Assembly: GCF_001544535.1 (NCBI RefSeq)
Contig: NZ_FCON02000005.1
Location: 82,604-146,603 of the forward strand
DNA: 64,000 nucleotides
DNA from: Caballeronia choica
GTDB lineage: Bacteria; Pseudomonadota; Gammaproteobacteria; Burkholderiales; Burkholderiaceae
Direction of reading: 5' to 3'
This document shows, one piece after another, positions 27,259 through 37,693 of this stretch (position 1 is its first letter; the number at the start of each line of letters is the position of its first letter). The position numbers and the translations under genes were made by a program. The notes under the pieces are model-generated. The model saw nothing but the letters and a program-made list of their open reading frames with translations. It was not told the DNA's origin and made no database searches.

Positions 27259-27502
27259 ACCGTGAATGCACGCATGCGGAACCGCCGCGCAGGGTGAACG
27301 CACGTTCGCGTCGCCACTCGACGCTTCACCGCGCCGAAGCGGCACGATCGGACGCAAGCGGGCACGATTCGAAACATCTGATGGAGGCGGGAAGATTCGG
27401 TAAGCTATCGCACGCTGCGCACGCGGCGCAAATTGATAAAAAACGCGGCGCATCAGCCGCGGCACTCATTAAAAGATTCGCCAAGAATTGGAGACGAGGT
27501 CG

Positions 27503-28657
27503 ATGAACAAGTCCTACACGGTCCGCAGCGCCATGGTGCGCTTTGCACAAATCGCCACCGCGAGCGCGGCAATCGCACTGCTCGCCGCGTGCGGCGGCGG
27601 CAGCGACGACAACAACAACTCGACGCCGCCGGGCGGCATCAAGCTGCAGGTCGTGGCGTTCGGCGACAGCCTGTCGGACGCCGGCACGTATTCGACGGTC
27701 ATCACCCCGGCCTTCGGCGGCGGCCGCTTCACGACGAATCCGGGCCTGGTCTTCACGCAGAACGTCGCGCAGTATTACGGCAACACGCTGACACCCGCCG
27801 CGACCGGCGGCTTCGGCGTGCCGCTCACGCCGCAAGCCGGCCTGGACTACGCGCAGGGCGGCTCGCGCGTGAAGCTGCAACCGGGCATCGGCCACGCGAC
27901 GACCGGCGCGGCGAGCGACGCGTTCTCGCAAGCGACCACCATCCCGATCAACGACCAGGTCAGCACCTATATCGCCGCACACGGCAGCTTCAACGCGAAC
28001 CAGCTCGTGCTGATCAACGGCGGCGCCAACGACATCCTGCTCAATCTCGCTCAGGCCCAGGGCGCGGCCGCCGCCGCGGCAGCCGGACAAATCCCGCCGG
28101 CCGCCGCACAAGCTGCGGCCACGGCGGCATCGGCTGCGATCCAGCAGGCCGCCCTCGATCTGGCGACCGTCATCGGCCGGGTCGTGCAAGCCGGCGCGAC
28201 GCACGTCGTCGTATCGAACGTGCCGGACATCGGCACCACGCCGCAGGGCCTGATGAGCGCCGACAAGGGCGTAACCCTCAGCAACGCGTCGAACGGCTTC
28301 AACCTCGTGCTCAAGACCGCATTGACGCAGACCGGGCTGATTTCCAAGGTCGTCTACGTCGACGTGCCGCCGCTGCTTGCCAATATCACGGCAAACTTCC
28401 AGTCGCTGGGTTTCACTGTGTCGAACACGGGCACCGCGTGCAATCTCCAGGCGATGGTCACCGCCGCCGCGAAGTTCGGCGAGACGGACCCGACGGCTTT
28501 CGGCAGTTCGCTGTTCTGCTCGCCGCAGACTCTGACGGTCGCGGGCGCGGACCAGACGTACATGTACGCGGACACCATCCATCCGACGACGCACCTGCAT
28601 CTGCTCTACGCACAAGCCGTCGAGAAGGCGATTGCCGCGTCGGGTCTCGGCAAGTGA
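27503..28657 (+). CDS. SGNH/GDSL-family lipase/esterase, predicted lipoprotein
   Basis: A 384-residue protein with a lipoprotein signal (lipobox LLAAC, Cys30, followed by Gly and an Asp/Asn-rich linker). The SGNH blocks are VAFGDSLSDAG (Ser56), GGAND (Asn176) and DTIHPTTH (Asp357, His360). It probably hydrolyses esters at the envelope surface; autotransporter GDSL esterases share these blocks, but no beta-barrel is present. A central Ala-rich stretch (about 185-215) looks like an inserted helix. The ATG at 27503 follows GAGGTCG; a TTG at 27488 is less likely. Confidence 0.82.
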   Translation: MNKSYTVRSAMVRFAQIATASAAIALLAACGGGSDDNNNSTPPGGIKLQVVAFGDSLSDAGTYSTVITPAFGGGRFTTNPGLVFTQNVAQYYGNTLTPAATGGFGVPLTPQAGLDYAQGGSRVKLQPGIGHATTGAASDAFSQATTIPINDQVSTYIAAHGSFNANQLVLINGGANDILLNLAQAQGAAAAAAAGQIPPAAAQAAATAASAAIQQAALDLATVIGRVVQAGATHVVVSNVPDIGTTPQGLMSADKGVTLSNASNGFNLVLKTALTQTGLISKVVYVDVPPLLANITANFQSLGFTVSNTGTACNLQAMVTAAAKFGETDPTAFGSSLFCSPQTLTVAGADQTYMYADTIHPTTHLHLLYAQAVEKAIAASGLGK

Positions 28658-28681
28658 TCCGCGGCTGATACGCGCTTGAAT

Positions 28682-28720
28682 GCAAAACGCCCGGTCTCGC
28701 GACCGGGCGTTTTGCTTTTC
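28682..28720. terminator. Bidirectional terminator between the GDSL gene and sua5
   Basis: A perfect 15-base stem GCAAAACGCCCGGTC / GACCGGGCGTTTTGC with a TCGC loop, followed by TTTT on the plus strand. It serves the two convergent genes. Confidence 0.9.
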
Positions 28721-28742
28721 ACGAGGCGACTGCGGCGCGGCT

Positions 28743-29771
28743 CTATTCGTGTGCTTCAAACGCCGCAGCCGCGCGGCCGAGCCGGTCGTTCACCGCGATC
28801 CATTCGATCGAATCCGGCAGCTTCTCGATCAAAATCCGCTCGACATTCGCCCGGTCCAGCGCGCGGAGCAGCCCGTAGAGATCGCGTGCGTAGGTCTGCG
28901 GGTCTTCCGGCGCTACGATGAAATGCACGTTCGGCGCGTCCGCCCACCGGCCCGCACTCGACTTCCGCGCAACCAGCGCGATCTTCCTTCCGCCCGAACC
29001 ATGCGCCGCGAGCAGCGGCTCGATCGCGGCGAACGGCAGCAACGCGAGCGGCGTGCGCGGCGCGTAGTGCGCCTTCAGCGTGCCGGAAGCGCGCGGCGCG
29101 GTGGCATCGGTGCCGTCGGGCAGACGCGGCGCGACGCCGATCACGTCCGCGATTTCCTGCGGGCTCACGTGCCCCGGGCGCAGCAAGGCAGGAAACCCGC
29201 GCGACAAATCCAGGATCGTCGATTCGATGCCGACGTCCGCCGCGCCGCCATCGAGCACATGGACGCTCGCGCCGAACTCGTCGCGCACGTGCTGGGCGGT
29301 GGTCGGGCTGACGTGCCCGAAGCGGTTCGCCGACGGCCCCGCCACGCCGGCGTGTCCGCCCTTTCCGGCGCGAAGCGCGCTGAACGCCGACAAAAGCTGC
29401 TGCGCGACCGGGTGCGACGGCGCACGAATCCCGACCGAATCCTGCCCGCCGCTCACCGCCGCCGGAATATGGGCCGCGCGCTTGAGGATCAACGTGAGCG
29501 GGCCGGGCCAAAAGGCGTCGATCAGCTTGACGGCATCGGGGACAAGCGACTGCACCCAATACGCCGGATCGCCTTGCGGCGCGAGATGCACGATCACCGG
29601 ATGATTCGCCGGCCGCCCCTTCGCGGCGTAGATACGGGCGATGGCCTCGGGATTCTCGGCATCGCCGCCGAGTCCGTACACCGTCTCGGTCGGAAACGCG
29701 ACGAGTTCGCCCGCATCCAGCAGCGCCGCCGCTTCGTCGATCAGCGCGGCGCTCGGGTAGATGATGCTCAT
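28743..29771 (-). CDS. sua5: L-threonylcarbamoyladenylate synthase (Sua5 long form)
   Basis: A 342-residue enzyme that makes threonylcarbamoyl-AMP from Thr, bicarbonate and ATP for the t6A37 modification of tRNAs reading ANN codons. The N-terminal YrdC domain shows GELVAFPTETVYGLGGDA and KGRPANHPVIVHL. A C-terminal Sua5 domain (about 210-342) marks the long form rather than E. coli TsaC. The ATG at 29771 lies 10 bases after the purK stop, so it is the last gene of the purine operon; an extension to 29987 reads inside purK. Confidence 0.9.
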   Translation of the reverse strand: MSIIYPSAALIDEAAALLDAGELVAFPTETVYGLGGDAENPEAIARIYAAKGRPANHPVIVHLAPQGDPAYWVQSLVPDAVKLIDAFWPGPLTLILKRAAHIPAAVSGGQDSVGIRAPSHPVAQQLLSAFSALRAGKGGHAGVAGPSANRFGHVSPTTAQHVRDEFGASVHVLDGGAADVGIESTILDLSRGFPALLRPGHVSPQEIADVIGVAPRLPDGTDATAPRASGTLKAHYAPRTPLALLPFAAIEPLLAAHGSGGRKIALVARKSSAGRWADAPNVHFIVAPEDPQTYARDLYGLLRALDRANVERILIEKLPDSIEWIAVNDRLGRAAAAFEAHE

Positions 29772-29781
29772 CGGCGCTCGC

Positions 29782-30969
29782 TCAATCGAGCGGAATATGC
29801 AGCATGCGCGCGCAATCGCGCGCCGCCGTGCGGGCTTCTTCGAGCGTCGCCGCCGTGAAGTTGATGTGGCCCATCTTGCGGCCCGCGCGCGCTTGTTCCT
29901 TGCCGTACAGATGCAGGCGCGCGGCCGGCATCGCCGCGACGTCGGTCCACGGCGGCGTGCGCGACTTCTTGCCGTCGAACCAGACATCGCCGAGCAGGTT
30001 CAGCATCGCGGCCGGCGAATGCTGGCGCGTGTCGCCGAGCGGCATGCCGGTCATCGCGCGAACCTGCTGCTCGAACTGGCTGGTGGCGCACGCATCGACC
30101 GTGTAGTGCCCCGAGTTGTGCGGACGCGGCGCCATTTCGTTGGCGATCAGCGAGCCGTCTTCGAGGATGAAGAACTCCACGCACAGCACGCCGATATACC
30201 CGAGCTTCGCGGCGATCGTGAGCGCGGCGTCCTGCGCCTGCGCGACGAGCGACGCGGACGCGTCGGGCGCGGGCACGACGGTCTTCGCGAGAATGCCGTT
30301 GACGTGCGAGTTCTGCGCGAGCGGGAACACGGCCGACTTGCCGTCGCCGCCGCGCGCGATCAGCACCGATACCTCGAACTTCAGCGGCATGCGCTTTTCG
30401 AGCACGCACGGCACGCCGGACAGCGACGCATACGCGGTGCGCACTTCATCGACGTTGCGCACGCCGATCTGGCCTTTGCCGTCGTAGCCAAGACGCGCGG
30501 TCTTCAGGATGCCCGGCAGTACGGCGGCGATCTTCTCATCGGGGATCGCCGCGAGCGCTTGCGGCGATTCGATCACGACGTGCGGCGCGACCGGCACGCC
30601 CGCGTCGCAGATAAAGCGCTTCTCGGCCACGCGATCCTGCGCAATCGCAACGCAACTCGCCGCCGGACTCACGAACGTGCAGTTCGCGAGGAATTCGAGA
30701 CTCGCGGCCGGCACATTCTCGAATTCCGTCGACACCGCCGCGCACAGGCGGCCGAGTTCGGTGAGCGCGGTTTTGTCGTCGTAGGCGGCGCGGATGTGCC
30801 GGTCGGCGACGGCGCCCGCCGGGCTCGCTTCGTCCGGATCGAGGACGGCGACGCGATAGCCCATCGACTGCGCCGCGAAGCAGAACATGCGGCCGAGCTG
30901 GCCGCCACCGACCATGCCGAGCCAGGCGCCCGGCAGGATGGGTGAAACCGGAGAGTTGTGTGGATTCAT
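29782..30969 (-). CDS. purK: N5-carboxyaminoimidazole ribonucleotide synthase
   Basis: A 395-residue ATP-grasp enzyme that carboxylates AIR with bicarbonate and ATP to N5-CAIR in purine synthesis. The N-terminal motif [11 protein letters not shown] (18-28), the ATP-grasp loop GYDGKGQ and the metal-site segment [14 protein letters not shown] fit PurK. The product is passed to PurE, encoded 52 bases upstream on the same strand. The length is normal. Confidence 0.95.
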   Translation of the reverse strand: MNPHNSPVSPILPGAWLGMVGGGQLGRMFCFAAQSMGYRVAVLDPDEASPAGAVADRHIRAAYDDKTALTELGRLCAAVSTEFENVPAASLEFLANCTFVSPAASCVAIAQDRVAEKRFICDAGVPVAPHVVIESPQALAAIPDEKIAAVLPGILKTARLGYDGKGQIGVRNVDEVRTAYASLSGVPCVLEKRMPLKFEVSVLIARGGDGKSAVFPLAQNSHVNGILAKTVVPAPDASASLVAQAQDAALTIAAKLGYIGVLCVEFFILEDGSLIANEMAPRPHNSGHYTVDACATSQFEQQVRAMTGMPLGDTRQHSPAAMLNLLGDVWFDGKKSRTPPWTDVAAMPAARLHLYGKEQARAGRKMGHINFTAATLEEARTAARDCARMLHIPLD

Positions 30970-31021
30970 CTTGGTGTGGTCAGGGCTTTGGCAAGCCGTG
31001 GGGACAACGTCTCAAAGCGTC

Positions 31022-31540
31022 TCAAAGCGGCGGCAAGACCATCGCGTGCGCCGCTTCGTTCTGGCGCACGCGGAACGCGGCGAGGCGTTCGGCGTACTCG
31101 TCGTTCGTGCCGGAGAGTATCGATACCGCGAAGAGCGCCGCGTTCGCCGCGCCCGCCTCGCCGATCGCGAACGTCGCGACCGGCACGCCCTTGGGCATCT
31201 GCACGATCGAATGCAGCGAATCGACGCCCTTCAGGTACTTGCTCGCCACCGGCACGCCGAGCACCGGCACCGTCGTCTTCGCGGCGAGCATGCCGGGCAG
31301 ATGCGCCGCGCCGCCCGCGCCCGCGATGATCGCACGGACGCCGCGCGCGCGGGCGGTCTCGGCGTATTCGAACATCTCGTCCGGCATGCGGTGCGCCGAG
31401 ACGACTTTCGCCTCGTACGGCACGCCGAATTCCTGCAGGATCGCGACCGCGTGCTTCATCACGTCCCAGTCGGAACTGGAACCCATCAGCACCCCGACGA
31501 CCGGCGCGCTGTGTGTATGTGCGGTCTGTGCTTCACTCAT
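31022..31540 (-). CDS. purE: N5-carboxyaminoimidazole ribonucleotide mutase
   Basis: A 172-residue class I PurE that converts N5-CAIR to CAIR. The substrate loop [12 protein letters not shown] and the catalytic SAHRMPDEM (His in the mutase site) are present, as is [11 protein letters not shown]. It lies 21 bases after purC and 52 before purK, so the three consecutive purine steps are in one transcript. Confidence 0.95.
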   Translation of the reverse strand: MSEAQTAHTHSAPVVGVLMGSSSDWDVMKHAVAILQEFGVPYEAKVVSAHRMPDEMFEYAETARARGVRAIIAGAGGAAHLPGMLAAKTTVPVLGVPVASKYLKGVDSLHSIVQMPKGVPVATFAIGEAGAANAALFAVSILSGTNDEYAERLAAFRVRQNEAAHAMVLPPL

Positions 31541-31561
31541 CTGGTTGTTTCCCGTTTCAGG

Positions 31562-32464
31562 TTACGCGAGCGATTGCCCGGTCAGGCGCTGAAGCGCTTC
31601 CTCGTACTTCTCGGCGGTCTTGGCGATCACCTCGTCCGGCAGCTTCGGCGCGGGCGGCTCCTTCTTCCACGGCTGCGTTTCGAGCCAGTCGCGCACGAAC
31701 TGCTTGTCGAACGACGGCGGGTTCGTGCCCACCAGGTACGCGTCGGCGGGCCAGAAGCGCGACGAATCGGCGGTCAGCACTTCGTCCATCAGATACAGCT
31801 CGCCGCGATTGTCGAGGCCGAACTCGAACTTCGTGTCCGCGATGATGATGCCGCGCGTCGCCGCGTATTCGGCCGCTTCCTTGTATAGCTTGATGGAGAT
31901 ATCGCGGATCGTCGCCGAGAGTTCGGTGCCGATGCGGCGTTCCATCTCATCGTAGGTGATGTTTTCGTCGTGATGGCCCATTTCGGCCTTGGCCGCCGGC
32001 GTGAAGATCGGCTCGGGCAGCTTTTGCGCGTTCTGCAGTCCAGGCGGCAATTCGACGCCGCACACCGCGCCCGTCGCCTGATAGTCCTTCCAGCCGCTGC
32101 CCGCGAGATAACCGCGCACCACCGCTTCGACGAGAATCGGCTCCAGCCGCTTCACCACGACGGCGCGCCCCTGCACCTGCGCGACCTCCTCCGCCGCGAC
32201 GACGGTGGCCGGATCGATGCCGGTATTGTGGTTCGGCACGATGTGCGAAAGCTTGTCGAACCAGAAGTCGGCCATCTGGTTGAGCACGCGGCCCTTGTTC
32301 GGAATCGGTTCGCCCATGATCACGTCGAACGCCGACAGACGGTCGGTCGTGACGATCAGGAGCTTGTCCTGGCCGACGGCGTAGTTGTCGCGGACCTTGC
32401 CGCGGCCGAGCAGCGGCAAGGACGTGATCGTGGATTCGAGGAGTGTGGAACGCGGAGTAGCCAT
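31562..32464 (-). CDS. purC: SAICAR synthetase
   Basis: A 300-residue phosphoribosylaminoimidazole-succinocarboxamide synthase that joins CAIR to aspartate using ATP. The nucleotide loop [31 protein letters not shown] and the C-terminal [14 protein letters not shown] are family motifs. Its length is like that of yeast Ade1 rather than the 237-residue E. coli form, as is usual in this bacterial group. The ATG at 32464 gives [12 protein letters not shown]; a frame start at 32491 is less likely. A terminator after fba separates it from the glycolytic genes upstream. Confidence 0.95.
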   Translation of the reverse strand: MATPRSTLLESTITSLPLLGRGKVRDNYAVGQDKLLIVTTDRLSAFDVIMGEPIPNKGRVLNQMADFWFDKLSHIVPNHNTGIDPATVVAAEEVAQVQGRAVVVKRLEPILVEAVVRGYLAGSGWKDYQATGAVCGVELPPGLQNAQKLPEPIFTPAAKAEMGHHDENITYDEMERRIGTELSATIRDISIKLYKEAAEYAATRGIIIADTKFEFGLDNRGELYLMDEVLTADSSRFWPADAYLVGTNPPSFDKQFVRDWLETQPWKKEPPAPKLPDEVIAKTAEKYEEALQRLTGQSLA

Positions 32465-32552
32465 CGTGATCGACCGGAAAAAATGCCGCAAAAATAAAAG
32501 CCAAACGCCGTTCCCCGGAAAGGCAGGAACGGCGGCGGGTCAAAACCGAATA

Positions 32553-32587
32553 AAATGCAAACGGGTCCCGTGGCGGAACCCGTTGAT
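32553..32587 (-). terminator. Probable terminator after fba
   Basis: On the minus strand AACGGGTT and ACCCGTT (32584-32560) flank a CCGCCACGGG loop and are followed by TGCATTTTATT. The T tract is broken, so termination may be partial and allow some read-through into purC. Confidence 0.65.
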
Positions 32588-32608
32588 TTTACTCGCTCAA
32601 TCTCAAAA

Positions 32609-33673
32609 TCATTTGACGATCTGCGCGAGTTCGCCGGACTTGTACTTCTCGGCGATCTTGTCGAGCGGGATGGGCTTGATCTTGCCCGCCTGACCCTCGC
32701 AGCCGAACTGCATGTAACGCTCGAGACAGATCTTCTTCGCCGCTTCGCGCGCCGGCTTCAGATAGTCGCGCGGATCGAACTTCGACGGATTTTCCGTGAA
32801 ATAACGGCGGATCGCACCGGTGATCGCGAGACGCAGGTCGGTGTCGATATTCACCTTGCGCACGCCGTTCTTGATGCCTTCCTGGATTTCCTCGACCGGC
32901 ACGCCGTAGGTTTCCTTCATGTCGCCGCCGAATTCGCGGATCTCGCCGAGCAGGTTCTGCGGCACCGACGACGAACCGTGCATCACGAGGTGCGTGTTCG
33001 GGATGCGCTGGTGGATTTCCTTGATGCGCTGAATGGCGAGAATGTCGCCGGTCGGCTTCTTCGTGAACTTGTACGCGCCATGCGACGTGCCGATGGCGAT
33101 CGCCAGGGCGTCGCACTGCGTGAGCTTCACAAAGTCGGCGGCCTGCTCGACGTCGGTGAGCAATTGCTCGCGCGTCATCGTGCCTTCGGCGCCGTGGCCG
33201 TCTTCCTTGTCGCCCTTCATGGTTTCCAGCGAGCCGAGCACGCCCAGTTCCGCTTCCACCGTCACGCCGATCGAATGCGCCATCTCCACGACCTTGCGCG
33301 ACACATCGACGTTGTATTCATACGATGCCACCGACTTGCCGTCGGCTTCGAGCGAGCCGTCCATCATCACGCTGGTGAAGCCGCTTCGGATCGCCGCCAT
33401 GCACACGGCCGGCGACTGCCCGTGATCCTGGTGCATCACGACGGGAATATGCGGATACGACTCGACGGCCGCTTCGATCAGGTGGCGCAGGAACGCTTCG
33501 CCCGCGTACTTACGCGCGCCGGCGGACGCCTGCATGATGACGGGCGCGTTGACCTGGTTCGCCGCCGCCATGATCGCCTGCACTTGTTCCAGGTTGTTTA
33601 CGTTGAATGCCGGGAGTCCGTAGCTGTGTTCGGCTGCGTGGTCCAGCAATTGACGCATTGATACGAGAGGCAT
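32609..33673 (-). CDS. fba: Fructose-bisphosphate aldolase, class II
   Basis: A 354-residue zinc aldolase of the Calvin-type subgroup that cleaves or forms fructose 1,6-bisphosphate. Motifs seen are [10 protein letters not shown] with a zinc-binding His, [20 protein letters not shown] with a second His, and [11 protein letters not shown] with the substrate-binding Asn-Asp pair. The length fits class IIB/Calvin-type enzymes. It follows pyk with a 207-base gap that holds an inverted repeat (33799-33807 with 33836-33844), so it may also have its own promoter; a TAAAAT element is near 33732. Confidence 0.94.
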   Translation of the reverse strand: MPLVSMRQLLDHAAEHSYGLPAFNVNNLEQVQAIMAAANQVNAPVIMQASAGARKYAGEAFLRHLIEAAVESYPHIPVVMHQDHGQSPAVCMAAIRSGFTSVMMDGSLEADGKSVASYEYNVDVSRKVVEMAHSIGVTVEAELGVLGSLETMKGDKEDGHGAEGTMTREQLLTDVEQAADFVKLTQCDALAIAIGTSHGAYKFTKKPTGDILAIQRIKEIHQRIPNTHLVMHGSSSVPQNLLGEIREFGGDMKETYGVPVEEIQEGIKNGVRKVNIDTDLRLAITGAIRRYFTENPSKFDPRDYLKPAREAAKKICLERYMQFGCEGQAGKIKPIPLDKIAEKYKSGELAQIVK

Positions 33674-33798
33674 TGTGATACTCCATGAGATGAAACGAAT
33701 TCTGGGCGTACGGCCTTATTTTTTGAGATTTTAGCGAAACGCAAGCGCTGTTCTCGTGCGCTTGCATGCGCTTCTCTCTATTTCGGCACGCCTTTTTC

Positions 33799-33844
33799 GC
33801 GTCCGCCGGCGCCGTTCTGGTCGATCCCGGCGCTTGGCGGACGC
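33799..33844. terminator. Inverted repeat between pyk and fba, possible terminator
   Basis: GCGTCCGCC and GGCGGACGC form a 9-base stem enclosing a smaller GGCGCCGG core. On the minus strand it is followed only by GAAAAAGG, so a classical U tract is missing and the terminator role is uncertain. Confidence 0.4.
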
Positions 33845-33880
33845 TGCAAAATCCGTCTCAGACGGCAATCGTGACGCGGC

Positions 33881-35323
33881 TCAGAAATCCTCGCCGACGC
33901 GCACGATCTTCAGCGTGTTGGTGCCGCCCGCCTGCCCCATCGGCTCGCCGACGGTGAGCACCACCATGTCGCCGCGCGCCGCATAGCCCTTCGACACGAC
34001 CACTTCCAGCGCCTGATGCAGCGCGGTGTCGCGGTCGGTATTGGTGTTGGTGCCGAGATGCAGCGACGTCACGTTGCGGTAGAGCGCCATCGTCCGCTCG
34101 CTGCCGACACGCGGCGTCAGCGCGAAGATCGGCACGTGGGTCCAGTGGCGCGACATCCAGAGCGCGGTCGCGCCGGACTCCGTCAGCGCGACGATCGCCT
34201 TCGCGCCGAGGTGATAGGCCGTGAAGAGCGCGCCCATCGCGATCGACTGGTCGATGCGCGTGAACGTGCGGTCGAGGAAATCCTTGTCGAGCTGCGACTC
34301 CTCCGACTTCTCCGCTTCGACACAGATCGCCGCCATCGTCTCGATGGTCGTCACCGGATACTTGCCCGCCGCCGTTTCGGCGGAGAGCATCACGGCGTCG
34401 GTGCCGTCGAGTACGGCGTTCGCCACGTCCGAGACTTCCGCGCGCGTCGGCACGGGCGCGTGGATCATCGATTCCATCATCTGCGTGGCCGTGATCACGA
34501 GCTTGTTCGACTCGCGCGCCATGCGGATCATGCGCTTTTGCAGCGCCGGCACCGCCGCGTTGCCGACTTCGACCGCCAGGTCGCCGCGCGCGACCATGAT
34601 GCCGTCCGACGCATCGAGAATGCCCTGCAGCGCCGGAATCGCTTCCGCGCGCTCGATCTTCGCGATCATCTTCGGCTTGATGCCGTAGGGGGCGCCCGCG
34701 ATGTTCGCCAGTTGCCGCGCCATTTCCATGTCGGTGGCGTTCTTCGGGAAGGACACCGCGACGAAATCCGCGCCGAGCGACATCGCCGTCTTGATGTCCT
34801 CCATGTCCTTTTCGGTCAGCGCCGGAGCCGTCAGGCCGCCGCCCTGCCGGTTGATGCCTTTGTTGTTCGACAGTTCGCCGCCGACCTTCACCGTCGTGTG
34901 GATCTCCTCGCCGATCACGCGCGTCACGTCGAGCACGATCAGGCCGTCGTTCAGCAGCAGGATGTCGCCGGGGCGCAGGTCGCGCGGCAGGTCCTTGTAA
35001 TCGAGGCCGCAGCGTTCGTTGTTACCCAGTTCGCAGTTGGCGTCGAGAATGAACGGATTGCCCGCGACGAGCATCGTCTTGTTGTTCTCGAACTTGCCGA
35101 CGCGGATCTTCGGGCCTTGCAGGTCGGCCATCAGCGCGACTTCGCGGCCGACCTTGCGCGCCGCCTCGCGGACCCACTCGGCGCGCTGGCGATGGTCGTC
35201 GGCGGTGCCGTGCGAGAAGTTGAAGCGAACCACGTCGAGGCCGGCCTGCATCATCTGCAGCAGGATTTCGGGGCTGCTGGAAGCGGGGCCGATCGTGGCA
35301 ACAATCTTGGTAGCGCGATGCAT
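33881..35323 (-). CDS. pyk: Pyruvate kinase
   Basis: A 480-residue enzyme that makes ATP and pyruvate from phosphoenolpyruvate. The start MHRATKIVATIGPASS, the metal and substrate segments DLQGPKIRVG and the active-site helix MIAKIERAEAI are seen, as are MVARGDLAVEVG and ATQMMESMI. The ATG at 35323 follows GACGAGGAATGAC. The open frame continues upstream through the spacer and into the antisense-like frame of pgk, but the family N-terminus fixes the start. It lies 365 bases after pgk on the same strand. Confidence 0.95.
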   Translation of the reverse strand: MHRATKIVATIGPASSSPEILLQMMQAGLDVVRFNFSHGTADDHRQRAEWVREAARKVGREVALMADLQGPKIRVGKFENNKTMLVAGNPFILDANCELGNNERCGLDYKDLPRDLRPGDILLLNDGLIVLDVTRVIGEEIHTTVKVGGELSNNKGINRQGGGLTAPALTEKDMEDIKTAMSLGADFVAVSFPKNATDMEMARQLANIAGAPYGIKPKMIAKIERAEAIPALQGILDASDGIMVARGDLAVEVGNAAVPALQKRMIRMARESNKLVITATQMMESMIHAPVPTRAEVSDVANAVLDGTDAVMLSAETAAGKYPVTTIETMAAICVEAEKSEESQLDKDFLDRTFTRIDQSIAMGALFTAYHLGAKAIVALTESGATALWMSRHWTHVPIFALTPRVGSERTMALYRNVTSLHLGTNTNTDRDTALHQALEVVVSKGYAARGDMVVLTVGEPMGQAGGTNTLKIVRVGEDF

Positions 35324-35688
35324 GTCATTCCTCGTCTTGGTGGAGTCGCCTGAAGCGGCGCTGCGAGCATGTTGCGCGGCGAGCGAAGTATTGCTCTCCG
35401 TCCGCTGATACGCGCCGGGTCGTCCCGGCGTCGCTTTCTGGATGTCCTGCTTGAGTACGTCGGCGTTCGTGCCGCCGATCAGCACCACCGACTCGTTCGA
35501 CAGTGCCGGTGCCGACGCGGGGTCGGCGGCTGGTTCGGACGCCTCGGCTTCGCGAGCTTGCGAAGGCGCCGGGTCGGCGCCTTCGCCCTGTGCGGCAAGC
35601 AGAACCGCGTCCGTATCGACTGCTGCGTCTTGCGCGCGCCCGGCCTCTGGCGCGCCCTTCTTCTCCGGCCTGGTGCGAGCCGTCAAGC
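35324..35688 (-). other. pgk-pyk spacer, open in the pyk frame, no recognised gene
   Basis: These 365 bases carry no gene that I can support. The minus-strand frame continuous with pyk is open throughout and translates to an Ala/Glu/Pro-rich sequence ending near ESVVLIGGTNADVLKQD. No ATG with a ribosome site precedes it. It is probably non-coding leader or eroded sequence. Confidence 0.45.
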
Positions 35689-36879
35689 TCAAGCCCGCGA
35701 CTCGAGCACTTCGACCGCCGGCAGCTTCTTGCCTTCCAGGAATTCCAGGAACGCGCCGCCCCCGGTGGAGATATAGCTGACCTTGTCGTGGATGTCGTAC
35801 TTCGCGATGGCCGCGAGCGTATCGCCGCCGCCCGCGATCGAGAACGCCGGGGAATTCGCGATGGCTTCTGCAAGCGTCTTCGTGCCGTTGCCGAACTGGT
35901 CGAATTCGAACACGCCGACCGGCCCGTTCCACACGATCGTGCCGGCCTTTTCGAGTTGCGCGGCAAGCGCCTTCGCGGTGTCCGGGCCGATGTCGAGGAT
36001 CAGGTCGTCGTCCGTCACCTGGTCGACCGGCTTCGTTTCCGCCTTGGCCGTTGCCGCGAATTCCTTCGCCGTCACGACGTCGGTCGGAATCGGCACCGAT
36101 GCGCCGCGCGCGCGGGCTTCCGCGATGATCGCCTTCGCTTCGTCGAGGAGATCGGCTTCCGCGAGCGACTTGCCGATCTTCAAACCCGACGCGAGCATGA
36201 AGGTATTCGCAATCCCGCCGCCGACGATCAACTGGTCGACCTTCGCCGCCAGCGACTTCAGAATGGTGAGCTTGGTCGACACTTTCGACCCCGCGACGAT
36301 CGCCACCAGCGGCCGCTTCGGGTTGCCGAGCGCCTTGCCGAGCGCGTCGAGTTCGGCGGCGAGCAACGGGCCCGCGCATGCAACCGGCGCGTACTTCGCG
36401 ATGCCGTGCGTGGTCGCCTCCGCGCGGTGCGCGGTGCCGAACGCGTCGTTCACGTAGATGTCGCAGAGTTTCGCCAGCTTTTGCGCGAGCGCATCGTCGT
36501 TCTTTTTCTCGCCCTTGTTGCAGCGGCAGTTTTCGAGCAGCACGACGTGGCCCGGCTGCACTTCGACGCCATCGACCCAGTTCGCCACCAGCGGCACGTC
36601 GCGCCCGAGCAGTTCCGAGAGGCGCTTCGCCACCGGCGCGAGCGAGTCTTCCGGCTTGAACGCGCCTTCCGTCGGACGGCCGAGGTGCGAGGTGACCATC
36701 ACGGCGGCGCCCGCTTCGAGCGCGTCGCGGATCGCCGGCACCGAGGCGCGAACGCGCGTGTCTTCAGTAATATTGCCCTGGTCGTCCTGCGGAACGTTGA
36801 GGTCGGCGCGGATGAAAACGCGCTTGCCTGAGACTTTGCCTTCGGCGATCAAATCGGTGAAACGCAGTACTTTCGTCAT
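35689..36879 (-). CDS. pgk: Phosphoglycerate kinase
   Basis: A 396-residue monomeric kinase that transfers phosphate between 1,3-bisphosphoglycerate and ADP. Family signatures are [14 protein letters not shown] near the N-terminus, [11 protein letters not shown], the Lys-rich [13 protein letters not shown] and the C-terminal nucleotide site [13 protein letters not shown]. The ATG at 36879 gives [10 protein letters not shown]; a TTG at 36888 is possible but weak. It heads the pgk-pyk-fba glycolytic run. The nearest good promoter is nearly 400 bases upstream. Confidence 0.96.
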   Translation of the reverse strand: MTKVLRFTDLIAEGKVSGKRVFIRADLNVPQDDQGNITEDTRVRASVPAIRDALEAGAAVMVTSHLGRPTEGAFKPEDSLAPVAKRLSELLGRDVPLVANWVDGVEVQPGHVVLLENCRCNKGEKKNDDALAQKLAKLCDIYVNDAFGTAHRAEATTHGIAKYAPVACAGPLLAAELDALGKALGNPKRPLVAIVAGSKVSTKLTILKSLAAKVDQLIVGGGIANTFMLASGLKIGKSLAEADLLDEAKAIIAEARARGASVPIPTDVVTAKEFAATAKAETKPVDQVTDDDLILDIGPDTAKALAAQLEKAGTIVWNGPVGVFEFDQFGNGTKTLAEAIANSPAFSIAGGGDTLAAIAKYDIHDKVSYISTGGGAFLEFLEGKKLPAVEVLESRA

Positions 36880-37369
36880 GGGTGTCAACGTGTTTAGAGA
36901 AGCGGTTCGGGCGAAGAAGACCGGCTTGGTGGCCGGCCGGGGCAGCAGGTCCGCGCGGTGCCGTGAGGATCTCGGCTCGCATTCCGTCTGGGGTTGCGGC
37001 TGAAATCATCGGCTGACGTCGCTGGCTGGATCATCGGCTGAAGGCACCAGGCGGAGGCTGTGATTCTGGACTGATTCGGGCACGCAGCGGCGCTTTTCGT
37101 GAAGAGCGCGACGTTGCGCGGGCATTGCATGCAGGGAGCTGCGGGGAAGGTTGCCGGCCTGCCGCGGCGTGATCTTGAGAACGATCGTGCCGCGAGTGGT
37201 GAAGCTGAAGCGCTGTGACTGCCGGAAACACGTTCGACCTCATTCGATGCGACAGCAAGGCCGACATTTTAACCGATACGCATCGCCGCCCAACGCGCGC
37301 AATCCATGATGGCGCGTATTTGAGATGGCGCTCCGCGCCGTGTGCTATGGCGCGGCGCAGCAATCCGCG
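36880..37369 (-). other. Long leader or intergenic region upstream of pgk
   Basis: No gene is supported in these 490 bases. Minus-strand frames here (for example 36894-37130) have unconvincing Arg/Ser/Pro-rich translations. The one good signal is a promoter at 37266-37293, which would give pgk a leader of roughly 380 bases. Confidence 0.5.
37266..37293 (-). promoter_or_regulatory. Candidate sigma70 promoter for the pgk operon
   Basis: On the minus strand TTGGGC (37293-37288) and TAAAAT (37271-37266) are 16 bases apart. It lies between the azlD stop and pgk and points at pgk. Confidence 0.45.
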
Positions 37370-37693
37370 CTAGAGCCAGAGTCGCAAAACGGTGAAGACC
37401 GCCATGCCGACCAGGATCGTGCCAAGCATGCTGCGGCGCCACAAATACCATGCGAGACCGGCAAGCGACGCATAGAGCGCGTGATTGCCGAGCGCGAGCG
37501 ACATGCCGTGCGGCGTCTCCACCAGGTCGGGAACGACGACGGCGGCGAGCGCGGCGGCGGGTGCATAGCGGAGCGCGCGCTGCACGCGTTCCGGCAGGAT
37601 CATGCGCTCACCGCCGACCAGAAAGAGCGCGCGCGTAACCGCGGTGACGAGTCCCATGCCGAGGATCGCGAGCCAGACTTGCGTTGTGGTCAT
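37370..37693 (-). CDS. azlD: AzlD-family branched-chain amino acid export subunit
   Basis: A 107-residue protein with about four membrane helices, starting MTTTQVWLAILGMGLVTAV. It contains the AzlD-type segment LPERVQRALRYAPAAALAAVV. It works with AzlC (LIV-E family) to export branched-chain amino acids. The ATG overlaps the azlC stop (ATGA at 37693-37690), so the subunits are translationally coupled. It lies opposite ilvE, which acts on the same amino acids. Confidence 0.88.
   Translation of the reverse strand: MTTTQVWLAILGMGLVTAVTRALFLVGGERMILPERVQRALRYAPAAALAAVVVPDLVETPHGMSLALGNHALYASLAGLAWYLWRRSMLGTILVGMAVFTVLRLWL

Noticed and set aside
33881-36379. An 832-codon frame that would extend pyruvate kinase far upstream
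   Set aside because: The extension reads antisense-like through pgk out of frame; the family N-terminus and a ribosome site fix pyk at 35323.
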